DNA from: Patescibacteria group bacterium
GTDB lineage: Bacteria; Patescibacteriota; Gracilibacteria; Peribacterales; Peribacteraceae
DNA: 64,000 bases
NCBI GenBank assembly: GCA_018814875.1
Contig: JAHIYH010000031.1
Span: 111,510 to 175,509 of the forward strand
Reading direction: 5' to 3'
The position numbers and the translations under genes were made by a program. The notes below the pieces were generated by a model. The model did not search any database. It worked only from the letters and a program-made list of their open reading frames with translations, and had not been told where the DNA came from. Shown here one piece after another: positions 40,490-48,362 of the stretch (the stretch's first letter is position 1; each line of letters opens with the position of its first letter).

Positions 40490-41995
40490 ATGCCTAAGTG
40501 CGCTTTAATCATCATCGATGGATTCGGTGTAGCTCCTGCGGGTCCCGGTAATGTGCGGAGCCAAGCAAAAATGCCCGCAATCGAACGTTTAGAAAAGGAA
40601 ATTCCAAATGTGATTATGGAAGCTGCAGGTAATGCGGTTGGTTTGCCGGAAGGACAGCAGGGTGCGAGCGAGCCAGGGCATTACACAATCGGTGCTGGTC
40701 GAGTTGTCTGGCAACCTTTGGAAGAAATTAATCGTGCGATCAAATCGGGTGAGTTTTATAAAAACGAAGTGCTGGTTGGAGCATGTAAACGTGCCAAAGA
40801 AAAAGGAGTTACACTTCATCTACTGGGAATTTATTCCATTGGAGGAGTGCACGGATCCGTGGAGCACATGCATGCGATGATGAAACTTGCACACTATCAA
40901 GGAGTAGAAAAAGTCCTTCTGCATCTAATTGGTGATGGACGGGATGTTCCAAAGAATCAGTTCTGTACGGATATCGAATTGCTCAAACAGGAACTGGAGG
41001 ATCATCCAAATACAAAAATTGCTTCACTCGTAGGTAGGTACTATGCAATGGATCGCGATCGTCAGTACAAAGATCGTACAAAAGTTGCCTACGACTTATA
41101 CATAAAGGGTGAGTGTGAACAGTGCGAAAGTGTTCTTGATGCAGCACAACATTGGTGTGATTTAGCACCAGATGAACAGAAGAGTGATTACTACATTAAG
41201 CCGGTTAAGACCGTGGACTTCGAACCAATGCAGGAGGGAGACGTAGTAGTTGGTATGAACTTCCGTTCAGATCGAATGATTCAGATTATCAAAGCATTGG
41301 AGGATCCTGATTTCTCGGAATTCGATCGTCCAGTTCGTATCAAAGTTGTTGTGTGTATGGGGCCTTATTCAGATCATCTTCCAGTTGCATATCCGGCACC
41401 CGTTATAAAAAATACGCTTGGTGAAGTAGTTTCTGATGCAGGGAAAAAACAGCTAAGGATTGCGGAAACTGACAAGATGGCGCACGTCACATTTTTCTTT
41501 AATGCACAGCATCATGATCCGTTCCCTAACGAGGATCGCATTCTCATTGAATCTCCAAAGGTTCCAAACTATGCAGATACCCCAGAGATGAGTGCGGATG
41601 AATTAACTGATAAATTGATAGAGCAAGTGGAAGCAGAGAAGTACGATTTGATTGTGGCAAATTATGCCAATGCTGATCTGGTCGGGCATGGTGCAAATTT
41701 AGAAGCTGCCAAAATTGCGTGCGAAACGGTTGATCGAAATCTAGAACGTTTACTTCCTGTTCTCGAAGAACATGGCTACGAATGGATCGTCACATCTGAT
41801 CATGGCAATGTGGAAGATATGCTTCTTACGGATGGAACGGTTTCTCCAAGTCATACTGGCAATCCTGTGCAAACATTTGTGAAGTCCACAAAATATTCAA
41901 CTTCAGATTCACTCAAAGAATTAACAGGCATAAAAGATCTTGCTCCGATGTGTTTGAATATTATGGAGATTAAGGTTCCCAATGAGATGCAGTAG
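40490..41995 (+). CDS. gpmI: 2,3-bisphosphoglycerate-independent phosphoglycerate mutase
   Basis: 501 residues. MPKCALIIIDGFGVAPAG starts the alkaline-phosphatase-like domain with metal Asp. GQQGASEPGHYTIGAGRVVW holds the catalytic Ser (family GNSEVGH). YYAMDRDRQYKDRTKVAYDL and NFRSDRMIQI are the phosphotransfer-domain parts, and VANYANADLVGHGANLEAAK with VTSDHGNVEDM the other metal ligands. Interconverts 3- and 2-phosphoglycerate using Mn2+. ATG 40490 is the family start, with TATGGT 11 nt before it; the frame back to 40400 is word-repeat translation. Confidence 0.96.
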   Translation: MPKCALIIIDGFGVAPAGPGNVRSQAKMPAIERLEKEIPNVIMEAAGNAVGLPEGQQGASEPGHYTIGAGRVVWQPLEEINRAIKSGEFYKNEVLVGACKRAKEKGVTLHLLGIYSIGGVHGSVEHMHAMMKLAHYQGVEKVLLHLIGDGRDVPKNQFCTDIELLKQELEDHPNTKIASLVGRYYAMDRDRQYKDRTKVAYDLYIKGECEQCESVLDAAQHWCDLAPDEQKSDYYIKPVKTVDFEPMQEGDVVVGMNFRSDRMIQIIKALEDPDFSEFDRPVRIKVVVCMGPYSDHLPVAYPAPVIKNTLGEVVSDAGKKQLRIAETDKMAHVTFFFNAQHHDPFPNEDRILIESPKVPNYADTPEMSADELTDKLIEQVEAEKYDLIVANYANADLVGHGANLEAAKIACETVDRNLERLLPVLEEHGYEWIVTSDHGNVEDMLLTDGTVSPSHTGNPVQTFVKSTKYSTSDSLKELTGIKDLAPMCLNIMEIKVPNEMQ

Positions 41996-42221
41996 GAGCT
42001 TGAGTAGTTTCAGCAGAGATCAATTCTCCACCTGTGGAATTGCATATGGCATCGATCTGTTTGGATGTTGCTTGGTGCACATCTAAGAAGCAATCATCTT
42101 TGTCTATAATTGGTTTAGGATGTTCCTTGCGTATTTTCCATACATCGGTTTGATCTGTTGAAGCATCAGCTGGTAGTACGATCATTGCATCAAAGAGCAT
42201 TTCAGGTTCAGCTGTTTTCAT
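41970..42221 (-). CDS. small hypothetical protein
   Basis: 83 residues, unrecognised: MKTAEPEMLFDAMIVLPADA, ASTDQTDVWKIRKEHPKPI, CFLDVHQATSKQIDAICNST. Acidic, soluble. TTGATC-16-TACAAT lies about 45 nt upstream. Its last 26 nt overlap the 3' end of gpmI in antisense, so its C-terminus (QAPTASHWEP) may be a late addition. Confidence 0.42.
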   Translation of the reverse strand: MKTAEPEMLFDAMIVLPADASTDQTDVWKIRKEHPKPIIDKDDCFLDVHQATSKQIDAICNSTGGELISAETTQAPTASHWEP

Positions 42222-42438
42222 TTTGAATGGGGGGGGGAGTAATGGATACTTGACTAAATTGTATCTGTGTTTTGCAAAAGATCAATAGTTAGAGTCTTTT
42301 CTCTTCTATTAGCTATTTTCTTAAACTTCTCAAAGATCATAACGTAAGGTAAAAATGACACTTATAGTGATAATTTAATATTAGTCTTTCTATGTTTTCT
42401 CATGGCGGTAAGCCGCAGCTTTGAGCTATTCTCCGTTC

Positions 42439-43779
42439 ATGCAAGAGATCACTTATCGCTCCCAAGGCTTCTATGACGAAATTGCAGGTCAGAAGGACAA
42501 GCACGTCCATTTGATCATGATTGCGACAAAGCCTGACATCATAAAACAAGTTCCTTTGTATAAAGAGCTTAAGAAGCGTGGACATCTGGTATTACTTGGT
42601 CATACCGGTCAGCACTATGACGAAAACCTGAGCGGAGGAATGCTCAAAGAGTTTGGTGTGGAACCCGATTTCAATTTGAACGTTCGTGGATCACTTCACG
42701 AAGTGGTAAGCCAGATAATCGGACGATTAGGGTATGTGATCGGGCAACTTAAAGATTGTGGAAAGATTGTGATCCCATATATACATGGAGATACAACAAC
42801 GGCGATGGCTGCGGGCAATGCAGGGTATTGTCATGGGTTTGGTTCGGTGCATGTGGAAGCTGGGATTAGGACTTTGACTCCTGATTATGGGGCGTGGGCA
42901 GGGAAAGTTCCAAGTTCCAAGTTCCAAGTTCCAGATTCTGACGTTTCTGCTTGGAGAAAGTTTTTGATGGATCGCAAGAATTGGAAACGAGGATCGCAAG
43001 AGCCGTATCCGGAACAATTCAATACTCGTTGCGCTGAGGCAGGTACAGGAGTTCATTTGGCACCGGTTGATTTGGACAAAGAATTCATGATTAGTGAAGG
43101 GTTCGCGGGAGATCGTATATTCGTAGTTGGCAACTCGGTTGTAGATGCGACGTTGGAAGCGCTAGCGAATGAGAAGAATTCAACAGTCTTCAAGAAGTTC
43201 TCGGCTTTAAAGAAGGGTGACTTCGTGCGGTTCTGTATTCATCGCAGAGAGAACTGCATTTCAGAAAAACGATTCAAGGCGATCTATGATGCAATGAAGT
43301 CATTAATTCTTGATGATAAAACAGTACTTCTTATTTCGCTTTTTCAAACAGAAGCAGCTTTTGAACGTTTTGGTCTTAAGGATGAGGTGGATGAGCTAGC
43401 CAAGCGTGAGAACTTCATTTACTCACCGGTTTGGTCGCAATACACAGATGTAATTGTCGCGATGAACAAGGCTGCAGTGTGTGCAACCGATAGCGGATCG
43501 ATGCAGGAAGAGATGAACGTACTTGGTGTTCCGTGTGTCACGCTCCGATTTGGATCCGATCGCTCCGAGTCCGCGATTAATGGCGGAAATCTGATTGCTC
43601 CTCCTTCGAATTCGAAAGTCATCAAGAAGATTGTTGAGTACGCATGGAATAATGATGAGATGCGCAAGGCTCCTAAGATTTACGGGGAAAATGTGAGTGC
43701 GAAGTGCATAGACGCTGTGGAGGCTGTTCTTGAGAAGGGTGAGGTGTTTCGGGACGAGGAAGCTAGACTTGGTATATAA
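42439..43779 (+). CDS. UDP-N-acetylglucosamine 2-epimerase family protein
   Basis: About 446 residues, GT-B-like fold. HLIMIATKPDIIKQVPLYKE, LGHTGQHYDENLS, IPYIHGDTTTAMAAGNAGYC, HVEAGIRTLTP and ATDSGSMQEEMNVLGVPCVT with LRFGSDRSESA are the epimerase blocks (usual 'GTRPE', 'HGDT', 'HVEAGLR', 'DSGG.QEE'). The first 30 residues before HLIMIATKPD are extra. Residues near 160-168 (SSKFQVPDS) arise from four AAGTTCC words at 42904-42933. Start may be ATG 42439 or an upstream TTG. A 10-codon ORF (MFSHGGKPQL) with TAATAT before it directly precedes the gene. Supplies ManNAc-type sugars. Confidence 0.85.
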   Translation: MQEITYRSQGFYDEIAGQKDKHVHLIMIATKPDIIKQVPLYKELKKRGHLVLLGHTGQHYDENLSGGMLKEFGVEPDFNLNVRGSLHEVVSQIIGRLGYVIGQLKDCGKIVIPYIHGDTTTAMAAGNAGYCHGFGSVHVEAGIRTLTPDYGAWAGKVPSSKFQVPDSDVSAWRKFLMDRKNWKRGSQEPYPEQFNTRCAEAGTGVHLAPVDLDKEFMISEGFAGDRIFVVGNSVVDATLEALANEKNSTVFKKFSALKKGDFVRFCIHRRENCISEKRFKAIYDAMKSLILDDKTVLLISLFQTEAAFERFGLKDEVDELAKRENFIYSPVWSQYTDVIVAMNKAAVCATDSGSMQEEMNVLGVPCVTLRFGSDRSESAINGGNLIAPPSNSKVIKKIVEYAWNNDEMRKAPKIYGENVSAKCIDAVEAVLEKGEVFRDEEARLGI

Positions 43780-43862
43780 GTTCCAAGTATAAAGTTCCAA
43801 GTGCCAATTCCTAGTTTAATGGTCTTTTGGAACTTGGAACTTGGAACTTGGAACTTCCTTTC
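43770..43862. repeat. word hairpin (AAGTTCCAAG / CTTGGAACTT)
   Basis: AAGTTCCAAGTATAAAGTTC and CAAGTGCC on the left, four GGAACTT(GGAACTT) words on the right, loop TTCCTAGTTTAATGGTC. The same words are inserted in frame in the epimerase-like gene just upstream, in guaA and in the carbamoyltransferase. Confidence 0.85.
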
Positions 43863-43878
43863 GGGTACACTCTAATAG

Positions 43879-45342
43879 ATGTTACAGCGCCTACGTGAAT
43901 CACTGGCTCTTCTCTTAATCGGACTTTTACCACTGCATGCTTTGTTGGTAACAGTTGGGACAAAGATGTTAGAAGGTCCTAATCACGCACCAATCACGAT
44001 TCTCGCACTTTGGAAGGAAGCACTGCTTGCGATTATTCTCGTAATTGCATTTTTAGAATGGTTGAAGAGGCCAAAGAGAGATATGAGTCGGTGGGCATTT
44101 GATGACACGGATATTCTGATTGTAGGACTTATTATTTTTTCTATCATTGTCACAGCCATCACGCATTCCGATTGGAAACTCTATCTATTTGGATTTAAGT
44201 ATGACTTTGTTCCTCTTGTTGCTTTCTTTGTACTTAGAAGAGTGGAGTGGTCTGATTCGTTTGCGCGTTGCGCGTTGCGCGTTTTGGTTGGAGTTGGAGT
44301 TGCAGTTGCTGCTTATGGAATTGCGACGATGTTCCTCTCACAGAGGTTCTTCATGTGGCTTGGATATTCAGATCTTCACTCCCTTTATCTCCCAGATGCA
44401 CCACTTGCAGCATTCCAGCAAATTGGAGATAGTGGAATTCGCAGGATTCAATCCACAATGAGTGGGCCTAATCAGTTGGGGTTGTGGCTTCTTGTGCCGT
44501 GGAGTATTTCGATAGTTGCACTACTGCGCGGAAAAAAGTTGTCTAGTTTCTGGTTTCTAGTTTCTGGTTTGTTAGGAATGGCCTTGGTGCTTACTTTCTC
44601 ACGTAGTGCCTGGATTGCAGCAGCAATTATTGTTGTGTTTGCATACAGAACTCTTAAGTCTCCTGAAGAATATCGCAGGTTCATCATCCAACTAACAACA
44701 TTTATTTTAGAAGTGCTCACTCTTATTATTCTTTTTGTTCCTTCGATTCTAGTTAGGGCAACTTCTTCTTTAGATCACATCACACGACCGATGGAGGCAA
44801 TCGAAATAATGCGCGAGAATCCACTTGGTCTGGGTCTTGGAACTGCAGGGCCTGCAAGTAATCGGGTTAGTGATGCATGCGTGTATCTGGAAAATGGTTC
44901 AGATTATTCGTGGGCTAGCGATCGTCCTCAGCTTTGTGTGTTTGTAGGATCTCAGCAAGTTCAACCACTTGATCATCGTTGCAGATGTCCGCTTCTTCCG
45001 GAGAACTGGTATCTGCAAATTGGAGTAGAGATGGGTCTAATCGGATTTGTAATGTTTATAACTGTGATTATGTTTGTCTTGCGTGCTCTACGAATTAGAG
45101 ATGATCAAAAAGAGCTCTTCCTAATATTCCTCGGCATATCTATTGCAGCACTCTTCCTTCATGCGTGGGAGGATAGTGCGGTGGCTTATACTGTTTGGAT
45201 ACTTGCTGCTTATTTACCAGTGTCGATCTTTGGAAGATCACCGAGTTCAAATTTAGGTATGGGATCAGGATCAAAGTCAAAATCTGCATCATCATCTGGC
45301 TCTACAGCTTTTGCCGCTTCCACAGGATCTTTTGTTGTTTGA
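43879..45342 (+). CDS. O-antigen ligase-like polytopic membrane protein
   Basis: 487 residues, about ten or eleven membrane helices. The Wzy_C/O-antigen-ligase core is at 190-310 (MSGPNQLGLWLLVPWSISIV, VLTFSRSAWIAAAIIVVF), with the late loop ENPLGLGLGTAG and PENWYLQIGVEMGLIGFVMF typical of the family. It joins lipid-linked glycan to an acceptor. FARCALRVLVG comes from GCGTTGC words (44266-44290) and SSFWFLVSGL from AGTTTCTGG words (44535-44575). The C-terminal 45 residues (SNLGMGSGSKSKSASSSGS...) are antisense to the convergent gene and probably not original. Confidence 0.85.
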   Translation: MLQRLRESLALLLIGLLPLHALLVTVGTKMLEGPNHAPITILALWKEALLAIILVIAFLEWLKRPKRDMSRWAFDDTDILIVGLIIFSIIVTAITHSDWKLYLFGFKYDFVPLVAFFVLRRVEWSDSFARCALRVLVGVGVAVAAYGIATMFLSQRFFMWLGYSDLHSLYLPDAPLAAFQQIGDSGIRRIQSTMSGPNQLGLWLLVPWSISIVALLRGKKLSSFWFLVSGLLGMALVLTFSRSAWIAAAIIVVFAYRTLKSPEEYRRFIIQLTTFILEVLTLIILFVPSILVRATSSLDHITRPMEAIEIMRENPLGLGLGTAGPASNRVSDACVYLENGSDYSWASDRPQLCVFVGSQQVQPLDHRCRCPLLPENWYLQIGVEMGLIGFVMFITVIMFVLRALRIRDDQKELFLIFLGISIAALFLHAWEDSAVAYTVWILAAYLPVSIFGRSPSSNLGMGSGSKSKSASSSGSTAFAASTGSFVV

Positions 45343-45704
45343 TCACCTGTCATTGGTTTAGCATCAGATGCTCTTTCAAGTTTTTTGTTGGCCACATCGA
45401 TTTGTGCAAATATGTCCGAAACCGGATCAATAAATCTCTCAATATCTTCCTGATCAGCTGGTTTTGAGATTTTTGATTCAAGTACATGTTTTACAAGTCT
45501 TCTTATTGCGGCAAGTGTTTCTACACTTGCAGTATCTGTAATACCAAGAAATTCTAGTACTCGAGCAACTCTCTTTTGGAGGCCAGCAATTTTTTCGGCG
45601 ATTTCTTCAGGTTTTTTTGCATATTTAATAGCTAGTATTTCCAGATCTTGACCTTGTTTTGCTGCTGATTTTTTTACCCATTCTTTTGGTGAGGTGTTTG
45701 GCAT
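45210..45704 (-). CDS. hypothetical acidic protein
   Basis: 164 residues, unrecognised. Helical N-terminal two thirds (WVKKSAAKQGQDLEILAIKY, KPEEIAEKIAGLQKRVARVL, RRLVKHVLESKISKPADQED), then a very acidic tail (VEPDDDADFDFDPDPIPKFE). The 3' 133 nt overlap the ligase gene in antisense; the acidic tail and the Ser/Gly tail of the ligase encode each other, so at least one is a read-through. No membrane segment. Confidence 0.5.
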   Translation of the reverse strand: MPNTSPKEWVKKSAAKQGQDLEILAIKYAKKPEEIAEKIAGLQKRVARVLEFLGITDTASVETLAAIRRLVKHVLESKISKPADQEDIERFIDPVSDIFAQIDVANKKLERASDAKPMTGDQTTKDPVEAAKAVEPDDDADFDFDPDPIPKFELGDLPKIDTGK

Positions 45705-45794
45705 AGGAGGCCGAGTTTCTACCTCCTTAAATTCTTTGTCAAGAAAGCCCGAAGCACGTATCCTTCCTTTATAGTTCGATTACTCTCACTACAA

Positions 45795-47609
45795 GTGAAA
45801 AATAGGAAAAGCATTGTCATTCTAGATTTTGGCGGACAGTACGCACATCTGATTGCGAGAAGAGTAAGGCGACTTGGGGTTTATTCAGAAATCTATGAAG
45901 CAGAGACATCTGCAGAAGACCTTAAAGGCGCTGCGGGAATTATTCTCTCTGGTGGTCCGCAAAGTGTTTATGATACAAACAGCCCAAAAGGTGATCCAAA
46001 GATTTTTGATTTAGGAATTCCGGTTCTTGGTATTTGTTATGGATTGCATTGGATGACGTCTGTTCTTGGTGGAAAAGTGAAGCAGGGTGGGGTTAAGGAA
46101 TACGGGAAAGCTAGGGTGTCGGGTGTAGGGGGTGGGGCGTCGGCATTATTCAAAGAGTGCCCCGAGGAGTTTTCTGTTTGGATGTCGCATGGGGATGAAG
46201 CGGCTGAATTGCCCGAAGGGTTTGAACAAGTTGCTACATCAGACTCGTGTAACAACGCGGCATTTGCAGATGAAACACGTAAGTTCTATGCAGTGCAGTT
46301 TCATCCTGAAGTTACACATACAGAAAACGGAGATACTATTCTAAAAAACTTCATTGGTATGACGGATGCAGATCCATGGTCAGTTGAAAGTTATTCAGAG
46401 AACATTAAAGAGGAGATCAAAGAGCAGGTTGGTGATAAGAAGGTTTTCATGCTCGTATCTGGTGGAGTAGATTCATCTGTCGCATTCACATTGCTTGATA
46501 AAGTGTTGGGTGCAGATCGTGTTCAGGGCTTGCTAGTTGATACTGGGCTTATGAGAAAGAACGAAGTGGAGGATATTCAGGAAGCGTTTAAAGATCTGGG
46601 GCTTCCTAATTTGAGAGTTGAGGATGCATCAGAAGAATTCTTTGCAAATCTCAAAGATGTATATGAACCAGAGGAGAAGAGAAAAATTATTGGTCAAACA
46701 TTTCTTGATGTACAAAAACGAGTTAGTGAAGAGATGGGGCTGACTGTGGAGAATGGTTGGATGCTTGGTCAGGGCACTATTTATCCAGATACGATTGAAA
46801 CAGGTGGCACCAAGCATGCTGATCAAATTAAAACGCATCACAACAGGGTCGAAGCAGTGCAGAAGATGATCGATCAGGGGCTCGTCATCGAACCTCTTAA
46901 AGATCTTTATAAAGATGAAGTGCGTGAGTTGGGAGAGGAACTTGGATTGCCACATGATTTGGTGTGGAGGCATCCATTTCCGGGGCCGGGGTTGGGAGTG
47001 AGGATTTTGTGTGCGGGAAAAGAAGTGCCAAGTGCCAAGTGCCAAGTGCCAAATTTGGAACTTGGAACTTGGAACTTGGAACTTAATTGTAGTGTTCTTC
47101 CTGTTAAATCAGTTGGAGTGCAAGGGGACGGACGGACTTATCGTCATGCAATTGCATTCTTTTCTGATGAACCTTGTGTAATTGATGAGGAGCTTTGGAA
47201 GAAGGCGACCGAAATTCCAAATAAAGATCCGGAGATTAATCGGGTTCTAAAATGTACATCTCATTCAAATCCAGTTGAGTTTGTATTCACTACCGGATAC
47301 ATCACACTAGAGCGTGCCGATCTTCTGCGCAAAGCGGATGCAATTGTTACAGAAGAAATGCACAACGCAGAACTTTACGAAAAAATCTGGCAGTTCCCAG
47401 TAGTACTTCTTCCATTTGGAACTGTTGAAGGAGGGCAATCAATCGTTCTTCGTCCAATCGAATCGACTGATGCGATGACTGCAAATGCGGTACATCTTCC
47501 GGAGAATGTTCTTAAAAAGATGACAGAGCGAATTATGTCACTCGATGGAATCGATCTTGTATTCCTTGATTTAACGTCTAAACCGCCGGGGACAATAGAG
47601 TGGGAATAA
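45795..47609 (+). CDS. guaA: GMP synthase (glutamine-hydrolysing)
   Basis: 604 residues, normal order: glutamine amidotransferase (IVILDFGGQYAHLIARRVR, LGICYGLHWM with nucleophile Cys, FHPEVTHT), ATP-pyrophosphatase (MLVSGGVDSSVAF P-loop), and dimerisation domain ending PPGTIEWE. Converts XMP to GMP. Right after RHPFPGPGLGVRILCAG a 23-residue insert KEVPSAKCQVPN.. LELGTWNLELN is encoded by GAAGTGCCAAG and TTGGAACTTGGAAC words (47021-47085), filling a variable loop before VLPVKSVGVQGDGRTY. Start is GTG 45795. Confidence 0.96.
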   Translation: MKNRKSIVILDFGGQYAHLIARRVRRLGVYSEIYEAETSAEDLKGAAGIILSGGPQSVYDTNSPKGDPKIFDLGIPVLGICYGLHWMTSVLGGKVKQGGVKEYGKARVSGVGGGASALFKECPEEFSVWMSHGDEAAELPEGFEQVATSDSCNNAAFADETRKFYAVQFHPEVTHTENGDTILKNFIGMTDADPWSVESYSENIKEEIKEQVGDKKVFMLVSGGVDSSVAFTLLDKVLGADRVQGLLVDTGLMRKNEVEDIQEAFKDLGLPNLRVEDASEEFFANLKDVYEPEEKRKIIGQTFLDVQKRVSEEMGLTVENGWMLGQGTIYPDTIETGGTKHADQIKTHHNRVEAVQKMIDQGLVIEPLKDLYKDEVRELGEELGLPHDLVWRHPFPGPGLGVRILCAGKEVPSAKCQVPNLELGTWNLELNCSVLPVKSVGVQGDGRTYRHAIAFFSDEPCVIDEELWKKATEIPNKDPEINRVLKCTSHSNPVEFVFTTGYITLERADLLRKADAIVTEEMHNAELYEKIWQFPVVLLPFGTVEGGQSIVLRPIESTDAMTANAVHLPENVLKKMTERIMSLDGIDLVFLDLTSKPPGTIEWE

Positions 47610-47705
47610 TAATTGATAATTGATAATGGACAATTGATAATTAACTAGGCAACTCTGATATCATGAATCATTGTCAATTTTCAATTGTCAATTATCAATT
47701 TGCTC
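47610..47705. repeat. word hairpin (AATTGATAATTG / CAATTATCAATT)
   Basis: TAATTGATAATTGATAATGG and ACAATTGATAATTAAC on the left, TCAATTTTCAATTGTCAATT and ATCAATTTG on the right. Related to 21255 and 24625. Confidence 0.8.
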
Positions 47706-47764
47706 GTTGAAATCAATAGATTTCACCAGCTTTCGAACTTCTAATACGTTATACTCTCGGTCTC

Positions 47765-48334
47765 ATGGTCACTAAGGATCTCCAGAATCCCGCTATCCTA
47801 TCACTCGTTGCCAAGGCAAAGGAGGGGGACACGGAATCTTTTAGCAAGATTTACGAACATTTCTTTGAACCCGTGTATCGCTATGCAGCACTAAGAGTTC
47901 CGCAGGAAGCTGCCGAAGATTTAGTATCGGATATTTTTGTGAAGGCATGGGAGAAGCTTCACACATATAAAGAGCGGAAGAACGTTCCATTTGGAGCGTG
48001 GCTATTCCGTATCGCTCGTAACGAAGTCATAGACGCCTACAGAACGACCAAGACATGGGAGGAAGTGCCAGAAGACCTCTCAGATACGGATGAATTCAAT
48101 CGTGCTGATACAAGTACAAAGAAGTTGTATATTCTTCAAATTGTGCGTAAGGCAATGGATAAATTACCGAAGCGCTATAGGGAGGTTCTTTCCCTATCTT
48201 TCATTGTTGGTCTCAGAAATTCAGAGGTTGCTCAAACTCTGAAAATTACAGAAGGCTCTGTAAGAATCCTTAAGTTTCGTGCATTACAAAAGCTCAAGGA
48301 AAATCTGCCACCAGAATTTGAAGAAAACTTGTAA
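47765..48334 (+). CDS. sigma-70 family RNA polymerase sigma factor (ECF type)
   Basis: 189 residues. Region 2 is IYEHFFEPVYRYAALRVPQE, AEDLVSDIFVKAWEKLHTYK and FGAWLFRIARNEVIDAYRTT. Region 4 is AMDKLPKRYREVLSLSFIVG, LRNSEVAQTLKITEGSVRIL with helix-turn-helix. It redirects RNA polymerase to a set of promoters, probably held by the membrane protein encoded next. TATACT (47750-47755) lies 9 nt before ATG, no Shine-Dalgarno. Likely co-transcribed with the FecR-type gene 28 nt downstream. Confidence 0.92.
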   Translation: MVTKDLQNPAILSLVAKAKEGDTESFSKIYEHFFEPVYRYAALRVPQEAAEDLVSDIFVKAWEKLHTYKERKNVPFGAWLFRIARNEVIDAYRTTKTWEEVPEDLSDTDEFNRADTSTKKLYILQIVRKAMDKLPKRYREVLSLSFIVGLRNSEVAQTLKITEGSVRILKFRALQKLKENLPPEFEENL

Positions 48335-48362
48335 CGTTAGCCCTATTTCCTCGTTTTAACCT

